Shown here: positions 40,880 through 49,728 of the stretch, one piece after another
How positions within the stretch are numbered: position 1 is the first letter of the stretch
Layout of the letters: every line of letters begins with the position of its first letter
NCBI RefSeq assembly: GCF_900116195.1
Contig: NZ_FOZW01000013.1
Span: forward strand, 163,098 to 227,097
DNA from: Alloyangia pacifica
Lineage (GTDB): Bacteria > Pseudomonadota > Alphaproteobacteria > Rhodobacterales > Rhodobacteraceae
Reading direction: 5' to 3'
Length of the DNA: 64,000 nucleotides
Program-made: the position numbers and the translations under genes
Notes under the pieces: model-generated
What the model saw: the letters and a program-made list of their open reading frames with translations, nothing else
Told to the model about the DNA's origin: nothing
Database searches by the model: none

Positions 40880-41772
40880 CTTCGCTCGGGATCGATCATC
40901 CCCTGGTCTGCCTGCGCAACCTCGACGCCGCGCGCGAGACCTATCTGTCGCTCGGGTTCCTGATGAAGCCACCGGGCATGCACCCCTGGGGCACCTCGAC
41001 GGCGCTGGTGATCTTCCGCAACCAGCTGCTGGAACTGGTGGGGATCGGTGACGAGAGCCTGCTCGACGGCTACGCGGCGGGTGACTTCCGCTTCGGGCGA
41101 CATGTTCAGAAATGGCTCCAAGAGCGCGAAGGCGTGCCGCTCTCGGCGCTCAACTCCAGCGATGCGGCAGCGGATGAGGCGGCGGTGGTCGCGCGTGGCG
41201 GTCACTGCGCGGGCACCATCGAATTCGGCCGCGAGGTGATCCGCGACGACGGCGCGCCCGACCGGACCGCCACCACGCTGAAGATCTTCACCCGCGAGGG
41301 GCTGCCGCGCCTGTCGATGTTCGCCTGCCAGCAGCACCGGCGCGATCTCATCGAGTTCCCCAAGTGGATGGACCACCCCAACGGCGCGCATGGCTTCGTC
41401 TCGGCGACGATCCTCGCCGAGCCACAGGATCAGCCTGCCGTGAAGGATTGGCTCGCCACGCTCCATGGCCCCGAGGCGATAACCGGGACCGGCTGGGGCT
41501 TCACCGTCACCACCGGCAAGGGACACTGGCGCGTCCTGAGCCGTGACGCCGCCCGGGCCTTCTTCGGTCCGTTGCCCGAGGAGCTTGCTCCGGATGGCGC
41601 GCCCTCGGTGATCTCGCTCGACGTCGCCTGCCGTGCGCTGGAGCGCGTCCGTCCCTTCCTCACCGCCGGCGACTTTGCCCATCGCGAGATCGGCGGCACG
41701 CTCGTCCTCACCGAGCCCGCCCGGCTGGGCGGCATCCTGCTGACCTTCCAGGAGGCGCCTGAAGCGCCCTGA
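40876..41772 (+). CDS. VOC/glyoxalase-like protein
   Basis: This 298-aa protein starts with GTG overlapping the acetyltransferase stop and has a glyoxalase-like (VOC) N-terminal part (GIDHPLVCLRNLDAARETYLSLGF), with a second related half. Long VOC proteins of this type lack a known reaction. Translational coupling ties it to the acetyltransferase. Confidence 0.8.
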   Translation: MTSLGIDHPLVCLRNLDAARETYLSLGFLMKPPGMHPWGTSTALVIFRNQLLELVGIGDESLLDGYAAGDFRFGRHVQKWLQEREGVPLSALNSSDAAADEAAVVARGGHCAGTIEFGREVIRDDGAPDRTATTLKIFTREGLPRLSMFACQQHRRDLIEFPKWMDHPNGAHGFVSATILAEPQDQPAVKDWLATLHGPEAITGTGWGFTVTTGKGHWRVLSRDAARAFFGPLPEELAPDGAPSVISLDVACRALERVRPFLTAGDFAHREIGGTLVLTEPARLGGILLTFQEAPEAP

Positions 41773-41823
41773 CCCACCCCCCGACGCAACACCGCGCGCG
41801 CCGCGCGCCCGCAAGGAGACCCC

Positions 41824-42963
41824 ATGTTCGACCAAGACCATATCGCCGAAGCCATCGCCTGGCGCCATGACCTGCACCGCCACCCCGAGCTGGGCTTCGA
41901 GGAGCACCGCACCTCGGAGATGATTGCCGGGCTGCTCACCGGCTGGGGCTGGCGGGTGCACCGGGGCCTTGCTGGCACCGGCGTCGTGGCGCAGATGGGG
42001 CAGGGCGCGCCGGTGATCGGTCTGCGCGCCGACATCGACGCGCTTCCGATCAACGAGGCGACGGGCGCAGCCCATGCCTCGACGATCCCCGGCAAGATGC
42101 ACGCCTGCGGCCATGACGGGCATACCGCTATGCTGCTGCTTGCCGCGCGGCAGATCGCGGCAGAAGGGGTCGAGCAGGGCACCGTCACGCTGATCTTCCA
42201 GCCCGCCGAGGAAAGCGAGGGCGGCGCGCGCGTCATGGTCGAGCAGGGGCTCTTCACCCAGTTCCCGGTCGACAAGGTCTTCGGCATCCACAACTGGCCG
42301 GGCCTCGCGCCGGGGCGCTTCGTGGCACGGGACGACAAGATGATGGCGGCCTTCTCGGTCTTCGACATCGAGATCCTCGGCAAGGGCGGCCATGGCGCCA
42401 TGCCCGAGCAGTCCGACGGGGTGATTGCCGCCGCCGGGCGCACCGCCGCGGCGTTGCAGGAGATCCCCGCCCGGGCGCTCTCGCCGCTGGAACCGGGCGT
42501 GGTCTCGGTCACGCAGATCCACAGCGGCTCGGCCTACAACGTCTGCCCCGACCGCGCCGTGCTGAGCGGCACTTGCCGCTGGTTCGGCGCCGAGGCCGGG
42601 GACATCATCGAGGAGCGCGTCCGCCGCGTCGCCACTGCCGAGGCCGCGGCACAGGGCTGCACCGCCAATATCGACTACCAGCGCCGCTACCCCGCGACGA
42701 TCAACACCGCCCCCGAGGCCGCACTGGCCCGTGAGGTGGCGGCGGAGATGGGGCTCGATACCGCGATGACCGGCCCGAGCATGGCCTCCGAGGATTTCGC
42801 CTTCATGCTGAATGAGGTCCCCGGCGCCTACCTCTGGCTTGGGGCGGCGCGCGAGGGCGATAACCCCGGGCTGCACTCGGCGAAGTTCGACTTCAACGAC
42901 GCGGTGCTGCCTGCCGGGGCGGAGTTCTGGGTGCGCCTCGCCCGCCGCGCGACACGGGGCTGA
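41824..42963 (+). CDS. M20-family amidohydrolase (hippurate hydrolase-like)
   Basis: This 379-aa metallopeptidase has the M20D motifs HRHPELGFEE, MHACGHDGHTAMLL and FQPAEESEGGA, which carry metal ligands and the catalytic Glu. Family members cleave N-acyl amino acids, indole or aromatic conjugates in the cytoplasm. It overlaps the next LysR gene by 1 bp, so they are co-transcribed. Confidence 0.92.
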   Translation: MFDQDHIAEAIAWRHDLHRHPELGFEEHRTSEMIAGLLTGWGWRVHRGLAGTGVVAQMGQGAPVIGLRADIDALPINEATGAAHASTIPGKMHACGHDGHTAMLLLAARQIAAEGVEQGTVTLIFQPAEESEGGARVMVEQGLFTQFPVDKVFGIHNWPGLAPGRFVARDDKMMAAFSVFDIEILGKGGHGAMPEQSDGVIAAAGRTAAALQEIPARALSPLEPGVVSVTQIHSGSAYNVCPDRAVLSGTCRWFGAEAGDIIEERVRRVATAEAAAQGCTANIDYQRRYPATINTAPEAALAREVAAEMGLDTAMTGPSMASEDFAFMLNEVPGAYLWLGAAREGDNPGLHSAKFDFNDAVLPAGAEFWVRLARRATRG

Positions 42964-43871
42964 TGGACGCGCTCGACAGCCGCTTCCTGCGCGAGTTCCT
43001 TGCGGTTGCGCAGGAGGGGTCGATCCGCCGCGCGGCGGAGCGGTTGAACGTGGTTCCCTCGGCGATCTCGCGCAAGATCGCCGAGGCCGAGGCGCGGCTC
43101 GGGGTGACGCTGCTCGAGCGCAGCTCCAAGGGGGTCACGGTGACCGAGGCCGGGGAGCTCTTGCGCGAACACGCGCTGCACCTGCAGGACGAGCAGACCT
43201 TCCTGCTCGACCAGATCGGCCGCTACCGCGCTGGTCGCACGCAGACCGTGCGTATCGCGCTTGGCGAGGGGTTCACCGCCGACCTGATGGAGAACGGCCT
43301 GTCGGAGCTGAGCCGGCTGCAGCCCGACCTGCGCTTTTCCATCGACCACGCGGGCACCGGGGAATTGCAGCGACGGGTGGTCGAGGGCGAGGCGGATATC
43401 GGAATCGCCTACAACCCGCTGGTGACCGAGGCGACCCGCTCGCTGGCCGTGGGACGGCAGCCGCTCTGCGCCGTTGTGCCCGCGAATTCATCACTGGCCG
43501 GACGGCAGAGCGTCGGGCTGGCCGAGGTGCTGGAGCATCCCGTCGCCATGCTCGACGGCCGCCATGCCATTCGTCACCTCGTCGGGCAGGTCGCGGCCGA
43601 CCATGGGTTGGCACTGCGGGTGCACGTGGAGACCGCCTCGATCGCGCTGCTGATCCGCTACGTGAGCGCTGGCATGGGGGTGACCTTCCTGCCGAGATTT
43701 TCGGCGTCGATTCAGGCGGATCGCGGTGATCTGGCGGTGGTCGAGCTGGACGAGCCGGCGCTGCACCGGGTCAGCACGCACCTCATGGTGCGCGCGCGCC
43801 GCCGCCTGCCGAAGTCGGTGGAACTGGTCGCCAGCTTTCTGTCGGACCGCATGGTGGCCTTCCGCGCGTGA
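42963..43871 (+). CDS. LysR-family regulator
   Basis: This 302-aa protein has a LysR helix-turn-helix (SIRRAAERLNVVPSAISRKI) and a periplasmic-binding-like effector domain. Its ATG overlaps the M20 stop (TGATG). It probably controls the hydrolase and the downstream dehydrogenase genes. Confidence 0.92.
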   Translation: MDALDSRFLREFLAVAQEGSIRRAAERLNVVPSAISRKIAEAEARLGVTLLERSSKGVTVTEAGELLREHALHLQDEQTFLLDQIGRYRAGRTQTVRIALGEGFTADLMENGLSELSRLQPDLRFSIDHAGTGELQRRVVEGEADIGIAYNPLVTEATRSLAVGRQPLCAVVPANSSLAGRQSVGLAEVLEHPVAMLDGRHAIRHLVGQVAADHGLALRVHVETASIALLIRYVSAGMGVTFLPRFSASIQADRGDLAVVELDEPALHRVSTHLMVRARRRLPKSVELVASFLSDRMVAFRA

Positions 43872-43877
43872 TCCTGC

Positions 43878-43898
43878 GCGTTGCTTTCAGAGCAACGC
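43878..43898. promoter_or_regulatory. Inverted repeat after LysR / before the dehydrogenase
   Basis: GCGTTGCT-TTCAG-AGCAACGC is a perfect 8-bp stem 6 bp after the LysR stop and 102 bp before the next start. GCGCAACG at about 43904 repeats the half-site. It could be an operator or a terminator; no U-tract. Confidence 0.45.
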
Positions 43899-44000
43899 AA
43901 TGTGCGCAACGTGACCCCTATCTGTGAGCGCCGCCTCTCCGGTTAGCTGCTCGAAACGCTTGCCGAACGTGGCGGGCGACGCACAGAGACAGGAGATCAC

Positions 44001-44912
44001 ATGGCAACAGATACAGGCAAACGGGCCGGGGTGATCGGACTTGGGGCCATGGGCTTCGGCATGGCGTCGAGCCTTGTCCGCGCCGGGTTCGAGGTGGCGG
44101 GCTACGATCCGGCCCCTGCTGCGCAGGACCGCGCCCGCGGGGCGGGCATCGCGCCCAAGGCCAGCTCTGAAGAGGTCTTCGCCGCGGCAGAGGTGATCGT
44201 GCTCTCGCTGCCGACGGCGGCGCATGTGGAAGCCGTGATCGCGGCGGCACGGGGCGCCGGGCTGCTCAATGCGGACGGAGCGGCAAAGGTGATCATCGAC
44301 ACCTCTACCTCCGAAGCCGAAGTCAGCCGCAAGCTCGCGGCGGCGCTTTCCGAAGACGGACACGGCTTCCTCGACGCACCGGTCAGCGGTGGCCCCTCGG
44401 GCGCGGCGTCGGGGCAGCTTTCGGTGATGCTTGGCGGTGATGAGAAATGGGTTGGCGCGGCGATGCCGGCGCTCGAGGCGATGGCGGCGAAGATCCTGCA
44501 CGTCGGCCCCAGCGGCGCGGGCAATGTCGCCAAGCTGGTCAACAACATGCTGGTCGCCAGTCACATGGTCACCACGCTCGAGGCGCTGCGGCTCGCGGAA
44601 GCGGCCGGCGTCGGTGCCGAAGATGCGCTGCGGGTGATCAACTCGGCCACCGGGCGTAGTGCCATCTCGGAGATCCATTTCCCGAATTGGGTGCTGCCGC
44701 GCAGCTTCGACAGCGGGTTCAGCACCGGGTTGATGCGCAAGGACGTGCGGCTTGCCCGCGAGCTGGCGCAAAGCGTCGGCTGCGCCATGCCGGTTGCCGA
44801 TCTGGTGGCGGAGCTCTGGGCCGAGCAGACCTCGGGGCTCAAGGACACCGACGATTTCATGCATATGGGCGATCCCGCGGTGGACCGCCTGAGCCAGAAG
44901 GAAAAGATGTGA
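44001..44912 (+). CDS. Beta-hydroxyacid dehydrogenase (3-hydroxyisobutyrate dehydrogenase-like)
   Basis: This 303-aa protein has the Rossmann motif GLGAMGFGMA, the substrate motif DAPVSGGPSGAASG and the catalytic Lys in VAKLVNN. It reversibly oxidises a 3-hydroxyacid or reduces an aldehyde acid (3-hydroxyisobutyrate, tartronate semialdehyde, L-threonate or sulfolactaldehyde types). It overlaps the ALDH start by 1 bp, suggesting an aldehyde intermediate passes between them. Confidence 0.92.
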   Translation: MATDTGKRAGVIGLGAMGFGMASSLVRAGFEVAGYDPAPAAQDRARGAGIAPKASSEEVFAAAEVIVLSLPTAAHVEAVIAAARGAGLLNADGAAKVIIDTSTSEAEVSRKLAAALSEDGHGFLDAPVSGGPSGAASGQLSVMLGGDEKWVGAAMPALEAMAAKILHVGPSGAGNVAKLVNNMLVASHMVTTLEALRLAEAAGVGAEDALRVINSATGRSAISEIHFPNWVLPRSFDSGFSTGLMRKDVRLARELAQSVGCAMPVADLVAELWAEQTSGLKDTDDFMHMGDPAVDRLSQKEKM

Positions 44913-46447
44913 TGGCCAAGGACATCATCGATACCGCGGCCCGCGTGGCCGAGCTGCTGAAGGACCTCACGGGCTCCTCCGAGGTGCAATCTTTCGTTGG
45001 CGGCGCATTGGTGCCGGGCACCGGCCACGCGCTGGAGCTGACCGATCCGGCAACGGGCGAGGTGTTTGCCCGCTACAGGGACGCGGGTGCCGAGGTCGTG
45101 GCGCAGGCCGCCGAGGCCGCGACCCGGGCGCAGAAGGAATGGTTCGCCAAGACCGCCTCGGAACGCGGTCGCATCATGTTCGAGATCGGCCGCCAGCTGC
45201 GTGCCAATGCCGCCGCGCTGTCGGAGCTCGAGGCGCTCTCCTCGGGGCGTCCGATCCGCGACACCACCGGCGAGCCCGCGCGCATGGCCGAGATGTTCGA
45301 ATATTACGCCGGCTGGTGCGACAAGATCACCGGCGACGTGATCCCGGTGCCCTCGACCCATCTGAACTACACGCGCCACGAGCCGCTCGGCGTGGTCAGC
45401 CAGATCACCCCGTGGAACGCGCCGCTCTTCACCTGCTGCTGGCAGGTCGCCCCGGCGATCTGCGCGGGCAACGGCGTGATGATCAAGCCCTCGGAACTGA
45501 CGCCGCTGTCGTCCATCGTGGTCGGGATCCTGTGCGAGAAGGCGGGCGCGCCCAAGGGTCTCGTCAACGTCATCGCGGGCGACGGGCCGGGCTCGGGCCA
45601 GGCGATGATCGAGAACCCGGCGACGGCGCTGGTGGTCTTCGTCGGCTCCGCCGAGGCAGGGACCAAGATCGCCGGTGCGGCGGCCAAGCGGCTGGTGCCC
45701 TCGGTGTTGGAACTGGGCGGCAAGTCGGCGAACATCGTCTTCGGCGATGCCGATCTCGACCGCGCCGTCATCGGTGCGCAGGCGGCGATTTTCGCCTCGT
45801 GCGGCCAGAGTTGCGTGGCGGGCTCGCGCCTGCTGGTGCACCGCTCGGTGCATGCGCAGATGGTCGAGAAGCTGAGCGTCGCGGCAGGCAACATCCCGGT
45901 CGGTGCGCCGATGGACCCGGCGACGCAGATCGGCCCGGTGAACAACGCGCGGCAGTGGTCGAAGATCGACGAGATGGTGCGCGAGGCCGTGGCGCAGGGC
46001 GCCGAGATCACCAGCGGCGGCGCGAAACCCGCGGCGCTGGCGGCAAGCGGCGGGTACTTCTTTGCCCCCACCGTGGTCGATCAGGTCACCCCGCAGATGA
46101 CCATCGCCAAAGAGGAGGTCTTCGGCCCGGTCGTCTCGGTGCTGCCCTTCGACACCGAGGAAGAAGCCATCGCGCTGGCCAATGCCACGCCTTACGGGCT
46201 TGCCGGGGCAGTCTGGACGCAGGACGTCGGCCGGGCGCACCGCATGGCGGCCGAGGTCCGGGCGGGCACCTTCTGGGTCAACAGCTACAAGACGATCAAC
46301 GTCATGTCGCCCTTCGGTGGTTTCGGCCGCTCGGGCTATGGCCGCTCGTCCGGCCGCGAGGCGCTGGCCGCCTACACCCAGACCAAGTCCGTCTGGGTCG
46401 AGACCGCGGCCAACCCCGCGCAGGGCTTCGGCTACGCACCGGGTTGA
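44912..46447 (+). CDS. Aldehyde dehydrogenase
   Basis: This 511-aa ALDH has LELGGKSANIVF (general base), ASCGQSCVAGSR (catalytic Cys) and PWNAP. ATG 44912 overlaps the dehydrogenase stop. It likely oxidises the aldehyde made by, or competing with, the dehydrogenase. A terminator follows. Confidence 0.93.
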   Translation: MAKDIIDTAARVAELLKDLTGSSEVQSFVGGALVPGTGHALELTDPATGEVFARYRDAGAEVVAQAAEAATRAQKEWFAKTASERGRIMFEIGRQLRANAAALSELEALSSGRPIRDTTGEPARMAEMFEYYAGWCDKITGDVIPVPSTHLNYTRHEPLGVVSQITPWNAPLFTCCWQVAPAICAGNGVMIKPSELTPLSSIVVGILCEKAGAPKGLVNVIAGDGPGSGQAMIENPATALVVFVGSAEAGTKIAGAAAKRLVPSVLELGGKSANIVFGDADLDRAVIGAQAAIFASCGQSCVAGSRLLVHRSVHAQMVEKLSVAAGNIPVGAPMDPATQIGPVNNARQWSKIDEMVREAVAQGAEITSGGAKPAALAASGGYFFAPTVVDQVTPQMTIAKEEVFGPVVSVLPFDTEEEAIALANATPYGLAGAVWTQDVGRAHRMAAEVRAGTFWVNSYKTINVMSPFGGFGRSGYGRSSGREALAAYTQTKSVWVETAANPAQGFGYAPG

Positions 46448-46456
46448 TGCTTCCCC

Positions 46457-46483
46457 AAGGTCAGCTTTTCGCTGACCTTTTCC
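46457..46483 (+). terminator. Rho-independent terminator after the aldehyde dehydrogenase
   Basis: AAGGTCAGC-TTTTC-GCTGACCTT followed by TTCC lies 10 bp past the ALDH stop. A second perfect stem GGACCGGG/CCCGGTCC follows at 46493-46514. Together they probably reduce read-through into the DUF3100 genes. Confidence 0.75.
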
Positions 46484-46561
46484 TGCCGCCGCGGACCGGG
46501 TAGCTGCCCGGTCCCGGCCAATGCGCCACCCTGAATGGGGGCGTCAACAGAGAGGTCCCTC

Positions 46562-47377
46562 ATGCCAATAAAAGACATCCTTCTTGACTGGCGGCTGCAC
46601 GGCAGCGTGCTGGTCATCACCGTGATCGCCGAGGCAATCGGCGTTATCGCGGTTCCGATCGGCATCGGCTCGATCCTGCTGCTGCCGCTGCTCTACGCCT
46701 TCGTGCTGGGGCTGCTGATCAACCCCAACGTGATCTCCGGGGCCCGCGCGCTGATCCGCGACCGCGAGGTGCATGCCGCATCGCCGCTGATCGTCATCGC
46801 GATCATGCCCTTCATTGCCAAGTTCGGCACGATCATCGGCCCGTCGATGGAGCAGATCATCGCCGCCGGTCCGGCGCTCATCCTGCAGGAGCTGGGCAAC
46901 CTCGGCACCATCGTGCTGGCCTTCCCGGTCGCCGTTCTGGTGCTGCGCATGGGCCGCGAGTCCATCGGGGCCTGCTTCTCCGTGGCGCGTGAGCCGAACA
47001 TCGCGATCATCGCCGACAAGTACGGTCTGAAGAGCCAGGAAGGCGCGGGCGTCATGGGCGTCTACGTGATCGGCACGCTGTTCGGCACCTTCATCTTCGC
47101 GATCCTCGCCTCGATCCTCGCCACCACCGGAGCCTTTTCGGTCGAGGCGCTGGCCATGGCCTGCGGCATCGGCTCGGGCAGCATGATGGCGGCCTGTTCG
47201 GGTGCTCTGGTGCATGCGGTACCGGACATGGAAGAGCAGATCCTCGCGCTCGCCGGCGCGTCGAACGTGCTGACCTATGCCACCGGTCTCTACCTCTGCG
47301 TCTTCGTGGCGCTGCCGCTGACCGAGAAACTCTACGACCTGCTGGGCCGCAAAGAGCCCACCAACGCCGGAGCCTGA
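46562..47377 (+). CDS. DUF3100 membrane protein (putative transporter subunit)
   Basis: This 271-aa protein has about eight hydrophobic segments and matches the DUF3100 family. ATG 46562 follows GAGAGG and gives MPIKDILLDW. It is followed 3 bp later by a second membrane protein. DUF3100 genes often sit next to M20 amidohydrolases, as here, so uptake or export of an acylated amino acid is a reasonable guess; no function is proven. Confidence 0.8.
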   Translation: MPIKDILLDWRLHGSVLVITVIAEAIGVIAVPIGIGSILLLPLLYAFVLGLLINPNVISGARALIRDREVHAASPLIVIAIMPFIAKFGTIIGPSMEQIIAAGPALILQELGNLGTIVLAFPVAVLVLRMGRESIGACFSVAREPNIAIIADKYGLKSQEGAGVMGVYVIGTLFGTFIFAILASILATTGAFSVEALAMACGIGSGSMMAACSGALVHAVPDMEEQILALAGASNVLTYATGLYLCVFVALPLTEKLYDLLGRKEPTNAGA

Positions 47378-47380
47378 GCC

Positions 47381-47860
47381 ATGAGCGACATCCGTACTGA
47401 CGACATCGACCTGACCGAAGAGCCTAAGCTCGGACTCGGTGCCCATGCAGCGGCGCTGGCGGTGGTCTGCGTGATTGCCCTTGTCGGCAACACCGTGGCG
47501 ACCGAGCACACCGTGCCGCAGGGGCTGGTGGGGCTGATCATCCTGTGGGTGATGTGCATGGTGGGCATGGCGCTGACCAAGTTCGTGCCGTTCAAGCTGC
47601 CCTCGGTCGCCTGGATCTCGCTGGTCGGCATCCTCGCCACCATGCCCTGGACCCCGGGCAGCGCCTGGATCCTCGACAAGGTGAGCCATGTGAACTTCCT
47701 GACGCTTGCCACGCCCTGCCTTGCCTATGCGGGCATCGCGATCGCCAAGCGCGAGATCGAGATCGCCAAGACCTCGGGCTGGAAGATCGCCGTGGTGGCC
47801 GTGCTGGTGATGACCGGCACCTACGTGGGCTCGGCCATGGTGGCGCAGGCCTTCCTCTGA
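47381..47860 (+). CDS. Small partner membrane protein of DUF3100
   Basis: This 159-aa protein has four hydrophobic segments after an acidic N-terminus (DDIDLTEEPKLG). It starts 3 bp after the DUF3100 gene, so the two are translated together and probably form one transporter. No family name is certain. Confidence 0.75.
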   Translation: MSDIRTDDIDLTEEPKLGLGAHAAALAVVCVIALVGNTVATEHTVPQGLVGLIILWVMCMVGMALTKFVPFKLPSVAWISLVGILATMPWTPGSAWILDKVSHVNFLTLATPCLAYAGIAIAKREIEIAKTSGWKIAVVAVLVMTGTYVGSAMVAQAFL

Positions 47861-47910
47861 TCGCGCACTCTTCCCCGCCACGGGCCGCACTCCCCGGCCT
47901 GTGGGACCTG

Positions 47911-47943
47911 CCCCTCACCGGAAACGGTGGGGGGCTTTTTTTT
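47911..47943 (+). terminator. Strong rho-independent terminator
   Basis: CCCCTCACCG-GAAA-CGGTGGGGGG followed by a run of eight T (47936-47943) ends the DUF3100 operon; the GAAA tetraloop adds stability. Confidence 0.92.
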
Positions 47944-47973
47944 CGCCCGGGCGTTCAGCAGGGCTCTGCGGGC

Positions 47974-48954
47974 TCAGGCGCGGAGCATGATCTTGCCGCT
48001 GCGCGCCGGGGTCTGAGCCGCCTTCATCGCCTCCGCGACCTGCTCCAGCTCGAAGATGCCGCCAACGTCGAGCGCCAGCTTGTCCTGAGCCGCCAACGTC
48101 ACCAGCTCGGTCAGCAGGCGCAGCTGGGTCTCGCCGTCCATCTCGCCGAACACCCGCGCGGCCCAGAAGCCGCGCACCGCGAGGTGCTTGGTGATCATCT
48201 CGCCGCTCGGCAGTTGCAGCGGCGCGCCGGTGGCGGTGCCGAAGACCACATACTCGCCGTCGCGGCCCAGCAGCGCGGCCAGCGCCAGCCCCATTTCGGC
48301 CCCCACGGAGTCAATGGCCGACACCGCGCCCTGCGTGCCCATCAGCGCCTTGGCAGCGTCGAGCCAGCCCTCGTCGGAGGTGCAGAGCACATGTTCGGCG
48401 CCAAGCGCCTTCAGCTCGTCCACCGCTTCGGCGCGGCGCACGAGGTTCAGCAGATTGATGCCGCGCGCCTTGGCGAGGCTCACCATGATCTTGCCGACCG
48501 CGCCGTTCGCGGCGGTCTGCACCAGCCATTCGCCTTTGCCCACCTTCAGCGAGTCCAGAAGGGCAATGGCGCTGAACGGCATGGCGATGAGCTGCGCCGC
48601 GTCCTCGTCCTTGATGCTTTCGGGCAGGGGCACGAGCGTCGCTGCCTTGGCAATGAAATACTCCGCCCAGCTGCCGTGAACGCCACCCACCGAGATGCGC
48701 TTCCCAATCAGGGCTTCGTCGACACCTTCACCGACGGCGGCGACGGTGCCCACCGCCTCGGAGCCGCCGATCTCGCCCGGCAGCTCGGGGACGTAGCCGT
48801 ACTGGCCGCGGATGGTCCAGAGGTCGTGGTTGTGGATCGGCGACAGGATGGTCTTGACCAGCACTTCGCCCGCGCCGGGCTTGGGGGTCTCCATCTCGCC
48901 AAAGAGCATCACCTCGGCGGGGTCGCCGAAGACGTCGTGATAGGCTGCACGCAT
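47974..48954 (-). CDS. MDR-family (quinone/enoyl) oxidoreductase
   Basis: This 326-aa protein is a zinc-free medium-chain dehydrogenase/reductase (GEVLVKTILSPIHNHDLWT, PGEIGGSEAVG, NGAVGKIMVSLAKARG). It resembles 2-enoyl thioester or quinone reductases using NADPH. A TetR gene precedes it on the same strand by 30 bp, behind an operator-like dyad, suggesting induction by an electrophile (inference). Confidence 0.88.
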   Translation of the reverse strand: MRAAYHDVFGDPAEVMLFGEMETPKPGAGEVLVKTILSPIHNHDLWTIRGQYGYVPELPGEIGGSEAVGTVAAVGEGVDEALIGKRISVGGVHGSWAEYFIAKAATLVPLPESIKDEDAAQLIAMPFSAIALLDSLKVGKGEWLVQTAANGAVGKIMVSLAKARGINLLNLVRRAEAVDELKALGAEHVLCTSDEGWLDAAKALMGTQGAVSAIDSVGAEMGLALAALLGRDGEYVVFGTATGAPLQLPSGEMITKHLAVRGFWAARVFGEMDGETQLRLLTELVTLAAQDKLALDVGGIFELEQVAEAMKAAQTPARSGKIMLRA

Positions 48955-48984
48955 GTTGGGGTCCTTCGTATCGGGAAGTTCGTG

Positions 48985-49584
48985 TCAGGGTATGTCGGGA
49001 AAGAGCCGGCGCGCGGTGTCGGCGCGCGCCTGCCTCAGCGGGGCTTCATCCTGCGAGAGTTTCGACAGGATCGCCGCCCCGAGCCATTGTGCATAAAGAC
49101 CGGAAGCCGTGCCCTCGGGGTCAGGGAGCGTGCGCAGCGAGCCTTCGTCGGCACCCTCGGTCAGCAGCGCGGCAAGGCGGGAGACGAGGTCGGAGACGCC
49201 TTCGTCGAGCACCCGCCGCATGTCGTCCGAGAGGTCTGCGATCTCGGCCGCGAGCTTCACCACGAGACAGCGGCCGGCGATGCCGTCCGCGGCTTCCGCG
49301 CCCAGCCAGCCGTCCCAATAGGTGGCAAGCCGGTCAGCGGCGCTGCCCGGCGTCTCCGCCAGCGCGTCGAAGCTTTCGAGGTATTCGGCCACATAGTCTT
49401 CGAGTAGGGCGCAGCCGAACGCCTCTTTCGAGGAGAAGTAGTAGTAGAACGACCCTTTGGGCACGCCGCTTTCCTTGAGGATCTGCGACAGGCCGACACC
49501 GGTGAAGCCGCCCTTCAGGACAAGCTCGCGTCCGGTTGTCAGGATTTTCTTGCGCGTGGCTTCTGATTTGCTTGGCTCGGTCAT
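48985..49584 (-). CDS. TetR-family repressor
   Basis: This 199-aa protein (MTEPSKSEATRKKIL) has the TetR helix-turn-helix (GFTGVGLSQILKESGVPKGSFYYYF). Starts at 49596 or 49632 are possible, but the latter would place the operator inside the gene. No ribosome-binding site is evident, so translation may be leaderless. It probably controls itself and the downstream MDR gene. Confidence 0.9.
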   Translation of the reverse strand: MTEPSKSEATRKKILTTGRELVLKGGFTGVGLSQILKESGVPKGSFYYYFSSKEAFGCALLEDYVAEYLESFDALAETPGSAADRLATYWDGWLGAEAADGIAGRCLVVKLAAEIADLSDDMRRVLDEGVSDLVSRLAALLTEGADEGSLRTLPDPEGTASGLYAQWLGAAILSKLSQDEAPLRQARADTARRLFPDIP

Positions 49585-49603
49585 GGAGGGGTACATAGTC
49601 AAA

Positions 49604-49620
49604 ATAGACCGGTCGTCTAT
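49604..49620. promoter_or_regulatory. TetR-type operator upstream of the TetR gene
   Basis: ATAGACCGGTCGTCTAT is a dyad with 6-bp arms and an inner GACCGGTC palindrome, 20 bp before the TetR start. It resembles the TAGACC-N4-GGTCTA site of NemR-like repressors. Confidence 0.65.
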
Positions 49621-49728
49621 AGTTGGGCCCAAATGACGTGGCGACAGATTTTGCCGGTCGCCCCATGGAGGACAGGGTCGCAGTGGCGTGATAGGCTGAT
49701 CTTCCAGCCATCAGGGGAGGACTGGCAC

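Noticed and set aside
40423..42876. An 817-aa antisense frame over the acetyltransferase, VOC and M20 genes
   Set aside because: No motifs; the plus-strand genes have overlaps and catalytic motifs.
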